The notes beneath the pieces were generated by a model. That model searched no databases and was not told where the DNA came from. It saw only the letters and a program-made list of their open reading frames with translations. A stretch of DNA of 64,000 nt, from NCBI RefSeq assembly GCF_000018865.1, contig NC_010175.1, positions 806,001 through 870,000 on the forward strand. Reading direction: 5' to 3'. This document shows positions 8,951 through 20,110 of the stretch, piece after piece. How positions within the stretch are numbered: the first letter of the stretch is position 1; every line of letters starts with the position of its first letter. The position numbers and the translations under genes were made by a program. Source of the stretch: Chloroflexus aurantiacus J-10-fl (GTDB taxonomy: Bacteria; Chloroflexota; Chloroflexia; Chloroflexales; Chloroflexaceae).

Positions 8951-11900
8951 CTACCGCTCGCCGGCCGTCCACGCCTCGTACAGCTCGTCCCTGTTCTTTA
9001 GGCCGAGACGTGGTAAGGCATGATTCACCACATAAGTGGCCGCCGTGTGGCGATTTTCCCACATCGCCTGATGTGCTTCGGGTAGTTCATCCCACGGCAC
9101 CACTGCCGGCTCGGTAATCGTCAGCAGACCGGCGCTGATCTCATCATTCAGACGCAGAATTTCATACGCATTTGAGAGGTGCGTACCAAAGATCTGTGCC
9201 GTCGGCATGTAGATGCGGCGCTGGCGCACCCAGATTTGCGGTGCGAAGAAGGAGTAACGCCGCCCACCAATGTCCTCGAAGTAGACAATCCGTCCGGTGA
9301 AGGGCTTGATCAGCATCGCGCTCACCGCCAGTGCATCGTGGGCAGCCCGCTCGATGATCAGATCGGGGTAGCCACGCGGATTGTCGGCACTCCGCAAGAA
9401 GACACCGACCGCGCTTCCTAGCGGCTTGAAGACCAGATCGTTGAAGCGGCGGACAGCCTCTTTCAGACCCTGCGGGTCCTGGCGGGCGTTCGGCAACGGC
9501 GGCATCGTGCGCGGCCACTCAAACTCATCGCCGAAGCGCCGTTTGAGTTCCGCCAGGCTGACGACACCACGTAGGGCAGCCCCGAAGCCCAACGAGAGGA
9601 CAAACTCGCGTTGCGCATCGCTGACGGTAACGACGACGATCCGCGCTCCCATTTGCCGCGCCGCCTCGATAGCCTCCAGACCGCCGGTATCTACCAGGTC
9701 ATCGCTCCCAACCCCGTAGTAGATCAACACCGCCTCACCGGCGCGGAGATTGGCCCGCCGCAGCATCTCGGTCGGCGAAGCTGACCCTGGCTTACCCAGG
9801 AAGGTGAAGTGGTAGCCACTGGTGGCACCGTAGAATGTGAGCGTCGGAATGTGACCATCGCGTGGCTCGCCGAGAAGCTGGAAACTGCGCGGGAAGGCCG
9901 TCTCGCCCGCGTGCGAGACCACATAATCGGCCAGTCGCCCGTCGTTCTGCGCCCGGAACATCGCCAGCAACGGCTGACCGGCGGCTTCCCAGGCTGCCCA
10001 GGCTGATGGATCTTCGGGCACGCGCGTGAAACAATCGGCAACCTCCGGGTCTTTACGGTTAATCGCACCGTGGGCACCCGCAGCCAGCAGCGTAGACGCA
10101 CGTGACGACGAACTGACCATTCCAATTACGCGCAGACCATTCCGGGCCGCCGAGCGCGCTGCGTCCAGACCGGTACCGGTCGCCGCACCCTCGATAAAGA
10201 TGGTGCGTCCGGCCTTGATTTGCAACGTCGTAAAGAGGGCGCGATAGATCGTACCGAGATTGAGGATGTAGCTGCCGGCTGCCTCGATAGACATATCGGT
10301 TGGGATGGGCAGACACTGCGGGGCCTGGGCCAGCATAAATTGCTGATGCGATCCATCTGGCGTGTCGTTCCCCTGGATGACGAAATCGGCGGCCATCGGA
10401 TCAAGGCCCATCAGCGGTGAGAGCAGATCCGACTGCCCGGAGTAGATCGCCACCAGATCACCCACCTTCAGCCGGCCTTCGCGTCGCGCCTCTTCACCCA
10501 GCGCAACGATCAGGCCGATGCCACCTGAACCGGTAACGTGCCAGTCGCGGTCGTGCTCATCAAACCGTGACACCGGAATACCGGTAATCGCCCAGATATC
10601 GTTGAAGTTCACCTCCGAGGCCAGAACATAGATCAGCGCCTGATTGGCGCGGGGGCGTTCCACCGGCACAATAATCTGCTTTTCAGCCACGATGGGATCG
10701 CCGTGAGCCGCCGCACCGGTGTCCGGATCACGAATAACCGTCTGCGCGTACTGCCACTTCGGAATCCGGTCAACACCGGGGAAGAAGGGTGAACCAACCG
10801 GCAACAGTTCTTTCTGATCGCGCAAGAGTTGCTCCTGTTCAGGTGTAATCAATGGTCGGCGGGTTGGCAACGGCGCACTCTGGCGGTCGAGGAACTCGCG
10901 AATACCACGCTTGCCACCGTTCGGGTCAACCACTGCCTCGGCAAAGAGCTTCGCCTCGTGCTCCAGACCGGCCTCGAAGCCGTGGATAATGCCATAGCGG
11001 ATTGCATCCAGTGCCCGATGCACTGCCGCATCGCGCCCAACGGTATGGGCCTGCCGGATAATCCGCTCGATACGTGGATGGGCGATAATCGAGCGCAGTT
11101 CGTCATCGGCAAAGCGCGGGTCTGGTTTGCGCCACTCGTCAAGCTGCTCGTGGCGATGGCGGAAAGCCTGGGTCACCGCAGCCGACTCGATCAACTGACC
11201 ATCGGCGCCGATTGCGGCACGGGCTAACGCGCATGCCAGCGACAGTGAGTCCTGATCGCCGGTAGCAATGGCATCGATCAGACCCAGCTCCAGCGCCTCA
11301 TCAGCCGGTACGCTACGCCCACCCAGAATCATCTCCAGCGCTCGGAGCAGACCGGTGCCGTTGTTGCGCTTGTACAACAGGCGCGGCAAGCGCTGCGTGC
11401 CACCATAACCAGGTAGCAAGCGCAGATTAATCTCTGGCTGACCGAATTCGGCATAGACATCGGCAACCCGGTAATGGCAGGCCATGGCGAATTCCAGACC
11501 ACCACCGAGCGCCACACCGTTGATCGCCGCGATACACGGCTTATTCATACGCTCAATCTTGCGGAAAGCAAGATGGGCGTTATTCGGCAGGGCCATTGCC
11601 TCTTCAACCGTATGAATCTCTTCGAGCAACTGGCGAATATCAGCGCCGGCGACAAAACTCCTGGCGCCCTGTCCGGTGAAGACAATTGCGGCAACATCCT
11701 GACGACGGGCCAGGTGGTCAACAATTGTGTTCAACTCATCGAGCGCACGCTCATTCAGTGCGTTCACCGGCGGATTTGTCACCGTCACTACCGCGAGTTT
11801 ACCCGCACTGGCCGTTGGTGGGTGATACTCGATCCGGAAGTAGCGATAGCGTTCGATGATCTGCTGCTCTTCGGCCATACGCTGACGGCGTTTCCACTCA

Positions 11901-14419
11901 GCGATCTTGGCTGCAATCTCTTCGAGCACTTCAGGATTGCGCAACGTCGTCGTATCACCCAGTGGTTCATCGAGCATCATATTGCGCAAAAAGCGCCGCA
12001 TATACTTCCCGCTGCGGGTTTCGGGAAAGGCACTGACCTCGATGTAATCCTCTGGGACACTGACCGCCCCCTTCTCGGTACGCACCAGCTCATCGAGACG
12101 GCGCCGGTCGGCGCCGGTCAGATGACGGCCAGGCGCAGGTTGAATGAAGGCAACCGGGGTCAGACCCTTCTCACGGTGCGGCGCACCGACCACAATACAA
12201 TTACCGACGGGCGAGTCGGGCGTGATCTGGCGGTCACGCAAAATGGCACCCTCAATCTCCTCGGTGCCCATACGGTGGCCCGACACATTGATCACATCGT
12301 CAGAGCGTCCGTGGAGCGTGAAGCTACCATCGGGGTACTTGATGGCAAAATCACCCTGGATATAGCCCCATTCACCGTTTGGCCCACGTCGCCAGTAGGT
12401 CTTGACGAAACGCTCGGCATCACCCTTCCAGGCCCGCAGCGGAATCTCACCGCGCAGGTACGCCTCGAAACCGGGCACATCACCCCAGAGTGTGCGGGTC
12501 AGGTAGGGATACGGGGCGGTAATCACAATCTCGCCCTTCTCATCGAAATCAGCGACCCGATAGCGCGTCGTCCCGCTCTCATCAGTTTCGGCCACCCAGA
12601 CATCACCCATCACCCAGGGCAAGGGATAGGTATGGGCATCGGGACGAAGCGGGAAGTCCTGATTACCGTAGAAATGCGTCCAGACAATTCCACCGTGCTC
12701 GGTCGCCCAGTACGAATTGATATACTGCGGGGTCATGATCTGCATACCAAACTGCTGCACCGCCGGACTGACCGGCTCGGCGCAGAAGGTTGCAACCCGC
12801 AGCGAGTGCATATCATAGAGTCGCACATCTTCAACATTCTGCGGATTGGACATCACTGTCTTGAGGAAGGTCACACCCGCCTTAAAGATCTGCACCCCAT
12901 AGCGCTCGATGATGCTGGCATAACGCCCGGCTGAGGGGAAGAGCGGTGATCCCTCGGCAATCACCCCGGTCAGCCGACCGGCCATTGTGGCTGTGAGCAT
13001 ATAGCTCTGACCGGTGATCCAGCCCGGATCGGCGATCACATATATCGTATCACCCGGCTCGGCGTCAAAACTGACCCGCAAGGTGTGCACCACACCGGCG
13101 ACATAACCGCCGTGAACGTGGATCACACCCTTGGGCTTACCGGTGCTACCCGATGTGTAAATGATAAACATCGGATATTCAGCATCAACCGGTTCACAGG
13201 GAATACTGGCGTAGAGCGCACGGATAAGCTGGTCATCGGGGAGATTGAGCAGATCATTCTCACTGTGCACATCAAAGCCGGCAGCACGCGCATTGGCCAG
13301 AATCTTCGCCAGCGCAGCATCCAGCAAGTCGTGACTCCAGCGATCTCGCCCCTCGTTCCACAAAATCTCCTGACCGGTATGACGCACAACCACCACAGCT
13401 TCAACCCGCGGCGGCGACTCGACCAGCGCCTGCGCCAGTACTGTACGCACCTTTGCCTGCACGCTTGCATCAAGATCGCGGAGCTTTGCGAGGGCAGAAC
13501 CAACCCCACGCATCACGTCCGAGCGCTCAACCGTAATCTCACCGGCCAGTGCGGCCTCCACTTCGGTGATGATCGTCTGGCGCTGCGACTCAGTCAGGGG
13601 CAAGGTGGCCAGGGTCTGCGCAACAATCGCCTGCGCCGTCTCAACCGGAATATACTTATCGAGCGCCTGATCGGTATACGCTTCTTTGTAGGGCACCACC
13701 TGCGCGTTGCGGTACGCACCATCAGAGGTAATCACCACTCGTGCACCGGCATTGTGAATACGGTCGGAAAGAGTCTTGTCCGAGAAGCCACCGAAGACCG
13801 GCGTGTACAGAATACCCAGTCGTTTTGCCGCTTCCGTATAATAAATCTGCGGCATAATATTCGGCATATTCAGAGCAATCCGATCACCCTTCTTCAGGCC
13901 CAGATCACGCAACACCTGCGCAGCCTTCACCACCTCCACCAACAGGCGCCGCCGCGTGATTGTCTCCTGGACAACCGGACCACCACGACCATTGTTGAGC
14001 GAGTTATCCCAGCGGTCACCTTCAAAGTAGTAGGCCACCTCGTCGCCATAGCCCATCATGACATGCCGGTCTACTTCATTAAAGCAGGCATTTGTCAACC
14101 CACCACTAAACCAGCGGTAAAACGGCGCTTCACTATCATCAAACGCCTGTTGCCAGGGCTGATAATCGGCGGGATAGTCTACCGTTACAGGGGCACCGGT
14201 AGCGGCATCCAGCCCTTCCCAACGCTGACTAGACTCGTTGAAGCGAATCCAGCAATGGTGTTGTGGGTCGTACCAGTGGATAACTGTCCGGGCAATCGCG
14301 CCATGAAAGGCACCGGGATCTGCCAGCGCAGCAGCGCGCTGAGCTTCCCAATCAACTCGATCCCGAATCGGATTAGAGCGGGGCGCCCGTGGTGGGGCAA
14401 GGGGCGCAGTGTCGATCAT
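8951..14419 (-). CDS. pcs: Propionyl-CoA synthase, trifunctional (3-hydroxypropionate bicycle)
   Basis: 1,822 residues, the published size of the Chloroflexus enzyme, which converts 3-hydroxypropionate to propionyl-CoA with ATP, CoA and NADPH. Domain 1 (about 1-860) is an AMP-forming acyl-CoA synthetase: YTSGSTGKPKGVIH near 415-430, the hinge GRSDDVINVSGHRMGTEEIE, and the catalytic-lysine motif RSGKYMRRFL near 805. Domain 2 (about 870-1150) is an enoyl-CoA hydratase: GVALGGGLEFAMACHYRVAD near 965-985, then PEINLRLLPGYGGTQRLPR. Domain 3 (about 1200-1822) is an MDR-type enoyl-CoA reductase with NFNDIWAITG and the nucleotide-binding stretch IFIEGAATGTGLDAARSAA near 1410. The start at 14419 is set by AAGGAGG 7 nt upstream and by the published length; a TTG 21 nt upstream is in frame but less likely. 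Confidence 0.97.
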   Translation of the reverse strand: MIDTAPLAPPRAPRSNPIRDRVDWEAQRAAALADPGAFHGAIARTVIHWYDPQHHCWIRFNESSQRWEGLDAATGAPVTVDYPADYQPWQQAFDDSEAPFYRWFSGGLTNACFNEVDRHVMMGYGDEVAYYFEGDRWDNSLNNGRGGPVVQETITRRRLLVEVVKAAQVLRDLGLKKGDRIALNMPNIMPQIYYTEAAKRLGILYTPVFGGFSDKTLSDRIHNAGARVVITSDGAYRNAQVVPYKEAYTDQALDKYIPVETAQAIVAQTLATLPLTESQRQTIITEVEAALAGEITVERSDVMRGVGSALAKLRDLDASVQAKVRTVLAQALVESPPRVEAVVVVRHTGQEILWNEGRDRWSHDLLDAALAKILANARAAGFDVHSENDLLNLPDDQLIRALYASIPCEPVDAEYPMFIIYTSGSTGKPKGVIHVHGGYVAGVVHTLRVSFDAEPGDTIYVIADPGWITGQSYMLTATMAGRLTGVIAEGSPLFPSAGRYASIIERYGVQIFKAGVTFLKTVMSNPQNVEDVRLYDMHSLRVATFCAEPVSPAVQQFGMQIMTPQYINSYWATEHGGIVWTHFYGNQDFPLRPDAHTYPLPWVMGDVWVAETDESGTTRYRVADFDEKGEIVITAPYPYLTRTLWGDVPGFEAYLRGEIPLRAWKGDAERFVKTYWRRGPNGEWGYIQGDFAIKYPDGSFTLHGRSDDVINVSGHRMGTEEIEGAILRDRQITPDSPVGNCIVVGAPHREKGLTPVAFIQPAPGRHLTGADRRRLDELVRTEKGAVSVPEDYIEVSAFPETRSGKYMRRFLRNMMLDEPLGDTTTLRNPEVLEEIAAKIAEWKRRQRMAEEQQIIERYRYFRIEYHPPTASAGKLAVVTVTNPPVNALNERALDELNTIVDHLARRQDVAAIVFTGQGARSFVAGADIRQLLEEIHTVEEAMALPNNAHLAFRKIERMNKPCIAAINGVALGGGLEFAMACHYRVADVYAEFGQPEINLRLLPGYGGTQRLPRLLYKRNNGTGLLRALEMILGGRSVPADEALELGLIDAIATGDQDSLSLACALARAAIGADGQLIESAAVTQAFRHRHEQLDEWRKPDPRFADDELRSIIAHPRIERIIRQAHTVGRDAAVHRALDAIRYGIIHGFEAGLEHEAKLFAEAVVDPNGGKRGIREFLDRQSAPLPTRRPLITPEQEQLLRDQKELLPVGSPFFPGVDRIPKWQYAQTVIRDPDTGAAAHGDPIVAEKQIIVPVERPRANQALIYVLASEVNFNDIWAITGIPVSRFDEHDRDWHVTGSGGIGLIVALGEEARREGRLKVGDLVAIYSGQSDLLSPLMGLDPMAADFVIQGNDTPDGSHQQFMLAQAPQCLPIPTDMSIEAAGSYILNLGTIYRALFTTLQIKAGRTIFIEGAATGTGLDAARSAARNGLRVIGMVSSSSRASTLLAAGAHGAINRKDPEVADCFTRVPEDPSAWAAWEAAGQPLLAMFRAQNDGRLADYVVSHAGETAFPRSFQLLGEPRDGHIPTLTFYGATSGYHFTFLGKPGSASPTEMLRRANLRAGEAVLIYYGVGSDDLVDTGGLEAIEAARQMGARIVVVTVSDAQREFVLSLGFGAALRGVVSLAELKRRFGDEFEWPRTMPPLPNARQDPQGLKEAVRRFNDLVFKPLGSAVGVFLRSADNPRGYPDLIIERAAHDALAVSAMLIKPFTGRIVYFEDIGGRRYSFFAPQIWVRQRRIYMPTAQIFGTHLSNAYEILRLNDEISAGLLTITEPAVVPWDELPEAHQAMWENRHTAATYVVNHALPRLGLKNRDELYEAWTAGER

Positions 14420-14817
14420 CGACCATCCTCCTTGACGCAAATGCTAATAGACCGGTTGTGATATAGATAACAAGGGGTGCATACTATAGCCTACAGTGTA
14501 TAACGCAATTCGTCAAGACCTCAACAATTGAGAATTGTTCACCATCTGACCGAAGACACTTGCATAACGCGCAGAATTGCTGTGTAGTTCAAGATCAAAT
14601 TCTGGTTGATGATATGAATGCCACGCATAGCATGCATCCGACAGGGTACCGTCGATCCATCCCCATGCCATGTTCTGGAAACAAGAGGCATGGCTATTCG
14701 CCTGACCTTCCTCAAAGCATTCAACCTGATCAACGAGAGCGTAGCAAGATGGTATACTGCTTATATCATCTACAGCGTAGTTACGAACGTGTTTGACTGC
14801 CTGCAACTGCTCAGACT
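14420..14817. other. Divergent promoter region of pcs and the kinase-like gene
   Basis: About 400 bp between divergent genes. It holds the candidate pcs promoter at 14497-14524 and a TATACT at about 14752 that could be the -10 of the kinase-like gene. No gene is supported. It is AT-richer than the flanks. Confidence 0.5.
14497..14524 (-). promoter_or_regulatory. Candidate sigma-70 promoter of pcs
   Basis: Minus strand TTGAGG, 16 nt, TATACA, about 78 bp upstream of the pcs start. A second -10-like TATAGT lies just downstream, but its -35 spacing is poor. Sequence resemblance only. Confidence 0.4.
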
Positions 14818-16890
14818 GTGACCAAACCCATGTCCTTTCAGCCTGCTATAGACGAACAACTGATCATTGACGGCATCAGCTATCAAGTGTGTGCTCACCC
14901 GGCCCTTCCCGGTCGTCCGTTTATCCAGGAAGGTCAATACAGCCGGGTTGTCCAGCTACGCACCGCCGGTGGCTTCGTTGCCCTGAAGATACAAGAGCAG
15001 ATTCGCGATCAGACCCTCAGCACCCACGCGACTCAGATTCAGCCCCTCAGCGCCATTCCCGGTTTACAGGTAGCACGACGGATGATCATTACCACGGCAA
15101 ACCAACCAGCTCTTACGACGACTCGACCTGAACTAGAGTACGCGATTCTGATGCCGTGGGTGTATGGCCCGCCCTGGCAGGAACTGATTCACCATCGGCG
15201 GCCACTCAGTGCCGCGCAGAGTTTGAGTCTGGCTCGCGCGCTAACCGATCTGCTGGTCACACTTGAGCAACGAGGTCTGGTTCACGGTGACTTGCAGGCA
15301 GCGCATGTGATGCTGCCGGGATTGATCGATCCAGGTGCAGCGGCTCCTATCGCCCTTGTCGATCTGGAGACAATGCATGGTGTAGGTGTGCTACGCTTAC
15401 CGCTTCCCCAACCGGTGAGTCCGTATCACCACCCTGTTCCGGCGCAAGGGCTGGCTGGAGATCGCTTCAACGGTGCTCTGCTGATTCTTGAACTGCTTGG
15501 CTGGTGTGATGAAGAGGTGCGGAATGCCGCTGCCGGCGATAGCTTCTTCGCGCACGATGACCTGCTTAGCACCGGTGAACGGTACCACATTCTGCGTGAG
15601 GCATTGGCGCGCCGCTGGGGACTTGGGGTGGCGCAAATGCTCGACCGCCTCTGGCAAAGTTCAACCCCGATGAACTGCCCGCAGCTCAAAGAATGGCAAG
15701 CGATTCTGCCGTCGCCGGCAATGGCAACGGTAGAAGCACCTGTTCCTCCACCATCGCCACCTTCGCTCGTCGATCCGGTTGGTCAGCTCATCGCCGATGC
15801 CACTACCCTCCATGAACAGGGACAGCCGGCACAGGCCCTCGCCACCTACCGTAGTGCGCTCGACCGGTTGCCGGCTCACGATCCACGGGTAGGGCAGGTC
15901 ATGCGGACGATTGACTCACTCGAACGAGAGCTGGCCGACCTGAAAGCAACAACGCCATCCACGAACCTGAACTGGTCGGTACCGGTTGGGATTGGGGTTG
16001 TGATCATTGTGCTACTTGCCGTCCTGGCCACAATTGGCCTGAACAGATCATCAATCCCAACTACGGAGCCGACTCCCGTTTCACCAACGGCAGTTGTTGC
16101 ACCAACAGCAACGGTTGCACCACCTACTCCTTCACCAACGGCCACCCCACAACCGTCACCGGTGTATGTGCTATCGTTTCAGATTGACCGCATCGTTCCC
16201 ACCGATCTGTACATCAGATCAACACCGTTGGAATTTACGGTACAGGGTGCCAGGCTGGCCGATGTGCGCACGGCGACTCTGCGCGCAGCCGGTTATGAAC
16301 CGATTGCGTTGACAATTGTCGATGGTAGTAGCGACAACGAGCTTCGTCTGCGTTTACCCGATCTCACCATCCCGCTGGCCGGTGCAATCCCGTTCACGCT
16401 CGAACTCAACGATACGCCGGTACCCGGCGCAGCCGTGACGCTGCGCGACTACATCAGTGTACGCACTGTAGCCGGTGTCCGTGCCGAATATCGCTATACC
16501 GGACGGATTGAAGAAGATGGACTGGGGCCGTTTGCTCGCCTGTACACCGAACCGGCGACGACCAGTGCCTTAAGTGACCCGATCCGCAATGGTGATGAAG
16601 TTGAGATTTTGAGTGATCAACCTGCCGGATGGTACTGGATACGCATTCGCACCAGTAATGATCAGAGCCTGAGTGGTCGGAGTGGCTATATCGAACGCTG
16701 GCTGATCGACAATACAGACGTGCCGCCACCGCCAACACCAACCATTCCCCCCGAACCACCGCGGCTACGGTTTGTGAAGCTCAGCGAAGCGGAAGATGCA
16801 GGCTGCGTTTTGATCCAGATCAGGGGTGTCAATACCAATGGTTGGGTTGTTTCGATAGACGGATTGCGACTACGCAGTGCATTTGACTGA
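14818..16890 (+). CDS. Kinase-like membrane receptor with C-terminal SH3-like domain (3' frameshift)
   Basis: 690 residues before the stop. Residues about 20-300 resemble a protein-kinase or aminoglycoside-phosphotransferase fold: VALKIQEQ (lysine strand), LVHGDLQAAHVML near 155 (catalytic loop with the usual Asn replaced by His) and IALVDLETMHG near 180 (DFG-like metal site). A TPR-like stretch (about 315-360) leads to a membrane helix near 385-407, a Thr/Pro-rich linker, and an SH3b-like domain near 570-630 (VEILSDQPAGWYWIRI). It is probably a cytoplasmic kinase-like domain joined to an exterior sensor; activity is uncertain given the His. The frame breaks close to the end: the natural C-terminus continues in another frame to 17035. 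Start GTG 14818 or ATG 14830; neither has a good ribosome binding site. Confidence 0.7.
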   Translation: MTKPMSFQPAIDEQLIIDGISYQVCAHPALPGRPFIQEGQYSRVVQLRTAGGFVALKIQEQIRDQTLSTHATQIQPLSAIPGLQVARRMIITTANQPALTTTRPELEYAILMPWVYGPPWQELIHHRRPLSAAQSLSLARALTDLLVTLEQRGLVHGDLQAAHVMLPGLIDPGAAAPIALVDLETMHGVGVLRLPLPQPVSPYHHPVPAQGLAGDRFNGALLILELLGWCDEEVRNAAAGDSFFAHDDLLSTGERYHILREALARRWGLGVAQMLDRLWQSSTPMNCPQLKEWQAILPSPAMATVEAPVPPPSPPSLVDPVGQLIADATTLHEQGQPAQALATYRSALDRLPAHDPRVGQVMRTIDSLERELADLKATTPSTNLNWSVPVGIGVVIIVLLAVLATIGLNRSSIPTTEPTPVSPTAVVAPTATVAPPTPSPTATPQPSPVYVLSFQIDRIVPTDLYIRSTPLEFTVQGARLADVRTATLRAAGYEPIALTIVDGSSDNELRLRLPDLTIPLAGAIPFTLELNDTPVPGAAVTLRDYISVRTVAGVRAEYRYTGRIEEDGLGPFARLYTEPATTSALSDPIRNGDEVEILSDQPAGWYWIRIRTSNDQSLSGRSGYIERWLIDNTDVPPPPTPTIPPEPPRLRFVKLSEAEDAGCVLIQIRGVNTNGWVVSIDGLRLRSAFD

Positions 16891-17035
16891 CGCCGCAGGA
16901 AATGCGCGCATCTGCGGCCTCCGCCCGCGTCAGGAGGTGACGTTCACTGTACGCGACGAGCAGGGAGCACCGGTACGCGGCGGGGTCGGTGTCCCTACTC
17001 GTGGGAGTGATGTGATGTTCGCTGAATGGCGGTGA
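16868..17035 (+). pseudogene. Displaced C-terminus of the kinase-like protein (frame +1)
   Basis: After the in-frame TGA at 16888-16890 the next frame stays open to TGA at 17033-17035 and reads TDAAGNARICGLRPRQEVTF, then RDEQGAPVRGGVGVPTRG and SDVMFAEWR. This is a sensible continuation of the preceding extracellular domain (GWVVSIDG, then LTDAAGNARICG). One base gained or two lost between about 16858 and 16890 explains it. It may be a true frameshift that shortens the protein by about 50 residues, or a sequencing error. Confidence 0.7.
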
Positions 17036-17042
17036 AGCAGAC

Positions 17043-17272
17043 GCCAGCAGTTACCTTAGCCCAAGTTGACCTATGCTGTGAGCAGACCACAGAGGCTGAC
17101 TGCCAGGATGAACAGCACGACATTGCACATATCACCGTGCGGCGTACTTACATGAACGATGTGGGGAGCAGCCAGTTCCCAAAGACGCGCCAGGTCACGC
17201 CTCACGGTAGCAACTCAGGTTATATCCATCCTCTGTGCCTCTATGGTGACAAAGGTAGCAACTCAGGTTGAA
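17043..17272 (-). repeat. Dispersed repeat family 2, copy A
   Basis: About 230 bp, present again in the opposite direction at 19757-20004, so the two copies bracket the membrane-protein and guaB genes as an inverted pair. Shared parts (minus strand) include AACCTGAGTTGCTACC, CACAGAGGATGGATATAACC, CCACATCGTTCATG and GTTCATCCTGGCAGTCAGCC. It encodes no protein. Confidence 0.7.
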
Positions 17273-17285
17273 ATAAGTTCTCTAC

Positions 17286-17723
17286 CTAGACCAGATGACT
17301 GTAATCGGCGTGCGGTTCAGCAGCGGGCGGATTGAACTTCGCGGTTAGCACCTCTTCTACCACCGACGCCGCTATCGGCAACAGCGGCACCAGACTCAAG
17401 TTATACCGTTCGCCGGCATCACCCTGCAAACGCAACACCCGCTGCCCGAAAAAGATGAGCGCCGGTAGTAACGCCGGAAAGACTGCCAGCACAATCCCAC
17501 GCGGCAACCAGCGCTCGCGTGGTAATTTGCCGATGAGGGCCTGGCCGAGCGTGACCAGCGCCATTGTATTAAAGAGGAGACGGGTATGCTCGGCAATGCT
17601 CTCATTCCGCAGGCTCAGGTAGGGGATTTTTGGCCAGAACTGCTTTGAATTACCATGCAAAATTATCATCACAATCACATTCGCGGCCACAAAACCCAAA
17701 CTACGGAGAATTCGCTTCATCAT
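17286..17723 (-). CDS. Small membrane protein of unknown function
   Basis: 145 residues from ATG 17723, with GAGAGGAG about 8 nt upstream; a start 21 nt earlier is in frame but has no binding site. Four hydrophobic segments are visible: about 8-22 (SLGFVAANVIVMIIL), 50-65, 78-98 (IVLAVFPALLPALIFFGQ) and 115-130. The rest is unremarkable and has no motif I recognise. It is transcribed away from guaB. The ORF fits the codon use of the neighbours and has a credible start, so it is probably real, but no function can be given. Confidence 0.6.
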   Translation of the reverse strand: MMKRILRSLGFVAANVIVMIILHGNSKQFWPKIPYLSLRNESIAEHTRLLFNTMALVTLGQALIGKLPRERWLPRGIVLAVFPALLPALIFFGQRVLRLQGDAGERYNLSLVPLLPIAASVVEEVLTAKFNPPAAEPHADYSHLV

Positions 17724-17909
17724 AGACGCCACTCCTCTCCACATTGCTGCACTGTGTTATTGTTATCATAGCATTTTGGCGTAACGGCGAGAATACCTTT
17801 CACGACCTGACAATGCCAGGTTATGGGATTTATACTGTAGATTGTCGTGACATAGCGCTATCAGGCATCCCGGTGGCTCAGGATAGATTGCCACCGGGTC
17901 AGCACCGGT

Positions 17910-17938
17910 TTGACGAGGCAGTCAGCTCGGAGTATAGT
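17910..17938 (+). promoter_or_regulatory. Sigma-70 promoter of guaB
   Basis: TTGACG (17910-17915), exactly 17 nt, TATAGT (17933-17938). Near-consensus, pointing at guaB, giving a leader of about 105 nt. Confidence 0.75.
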
Positions 17939-17989
17939 ACAGGCGAAACGGTATCCACCAATGCGCACGGTACCGTCTCAATGCGGTAG

Positions 17990-19534
<1,545 letters not shown>

Positions 19535-19642
19535 GCGGTGTCTACGCAACCAGGTGCGCTGTTTGACCACAGCGCACCCGTTCTGGCGAGGCTGACCAGA
19601 AAACCGTTCCGCGTCGTGATGCACGTATCGCGTGGTTTGGCG

Positions 19643-19663
19643 TGCGGAAGCCATACTTCCGCA
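19643..19663. repeat. REP-like hairpin
   Basis: TGCGGAAG / CTTCCGCA, perfect 8-bp stem around CCATA, within GGCGTGCGGAAGCC. Same design as the hairpin at 61936-61964 and the one inside the MITE at 35747-35767. Confidence 0.6.
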
Positions 19664-19756
19664 GCTACCACGCTCAATCGCCGGCGCACAGTGCACCGGT
19701 CATTCTGCCGGTCACAGGCACAACGGGCGTGATCATCACGATCATCTGACTGCTTT

Positions 19757-20004
19757 GTTACCATAAGCCAGGTTGCTACCTTTGTCATCACAGAGGCACG
19801 GAGGACACAGAGGATGGGCATAACCCGAGTTGTTACCGTGAAGCGGACGTGACGTAGGGCGTCTACGGAACTGGCTGCTACCCACATCGTTCATACAGGT
19901 ACGTCGCCCGATGTTGCGCACAGCGTTATGCTGTTCATCCTGGCAGTCAGCCCTCACGTGGCCTGCTCACAGTATAGGTGGCAACCTGGGTTACCATAAG
20001 CCAG
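19757..20004 (+). repeat. Dispersed repeat family 2, copy B
   Basis: About 248 bp, inverted relative to 17043-17272. Both ends carry the direct repeat GTTACCATAAGCCAG (19757-19771 and 19990-20004), just outside the inverted AGGTTGCTACC / GGTGGCAACCT. The internal CACAGAGGCACGGAGGACAC is also related to the two short repeats at 52531-52659. Confidence 0.7.
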
Positions 20005-20110
20005 CGGTTGCAAGCGTAAACCTGATGCAGACCGCCGGAATCACAACCTTCATCGGGTAAACATAGTTGGAAGCAGATTCTCATCTCAACACGGGAAAGC
20101 ACCAGAAACT

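Larger units (their letters stand above)
19535..20110. other. Intergenic region between guaB and mvaD-type gene
   Basis: About 575 bp with no supported gene. It holds a REP-like hairpin at 19643-19663 and repeat family 2 copy B at 19757-20004. The rest shows nothing specific. Confidence 0.55.

Noticed and set aside
11474-14461. Long plus-strand open frames opposite pcs
   Set aside because: They are GC-skew shadows of the minus-strand pcs gene; composition is unlike a protein and no domain is recognisable.
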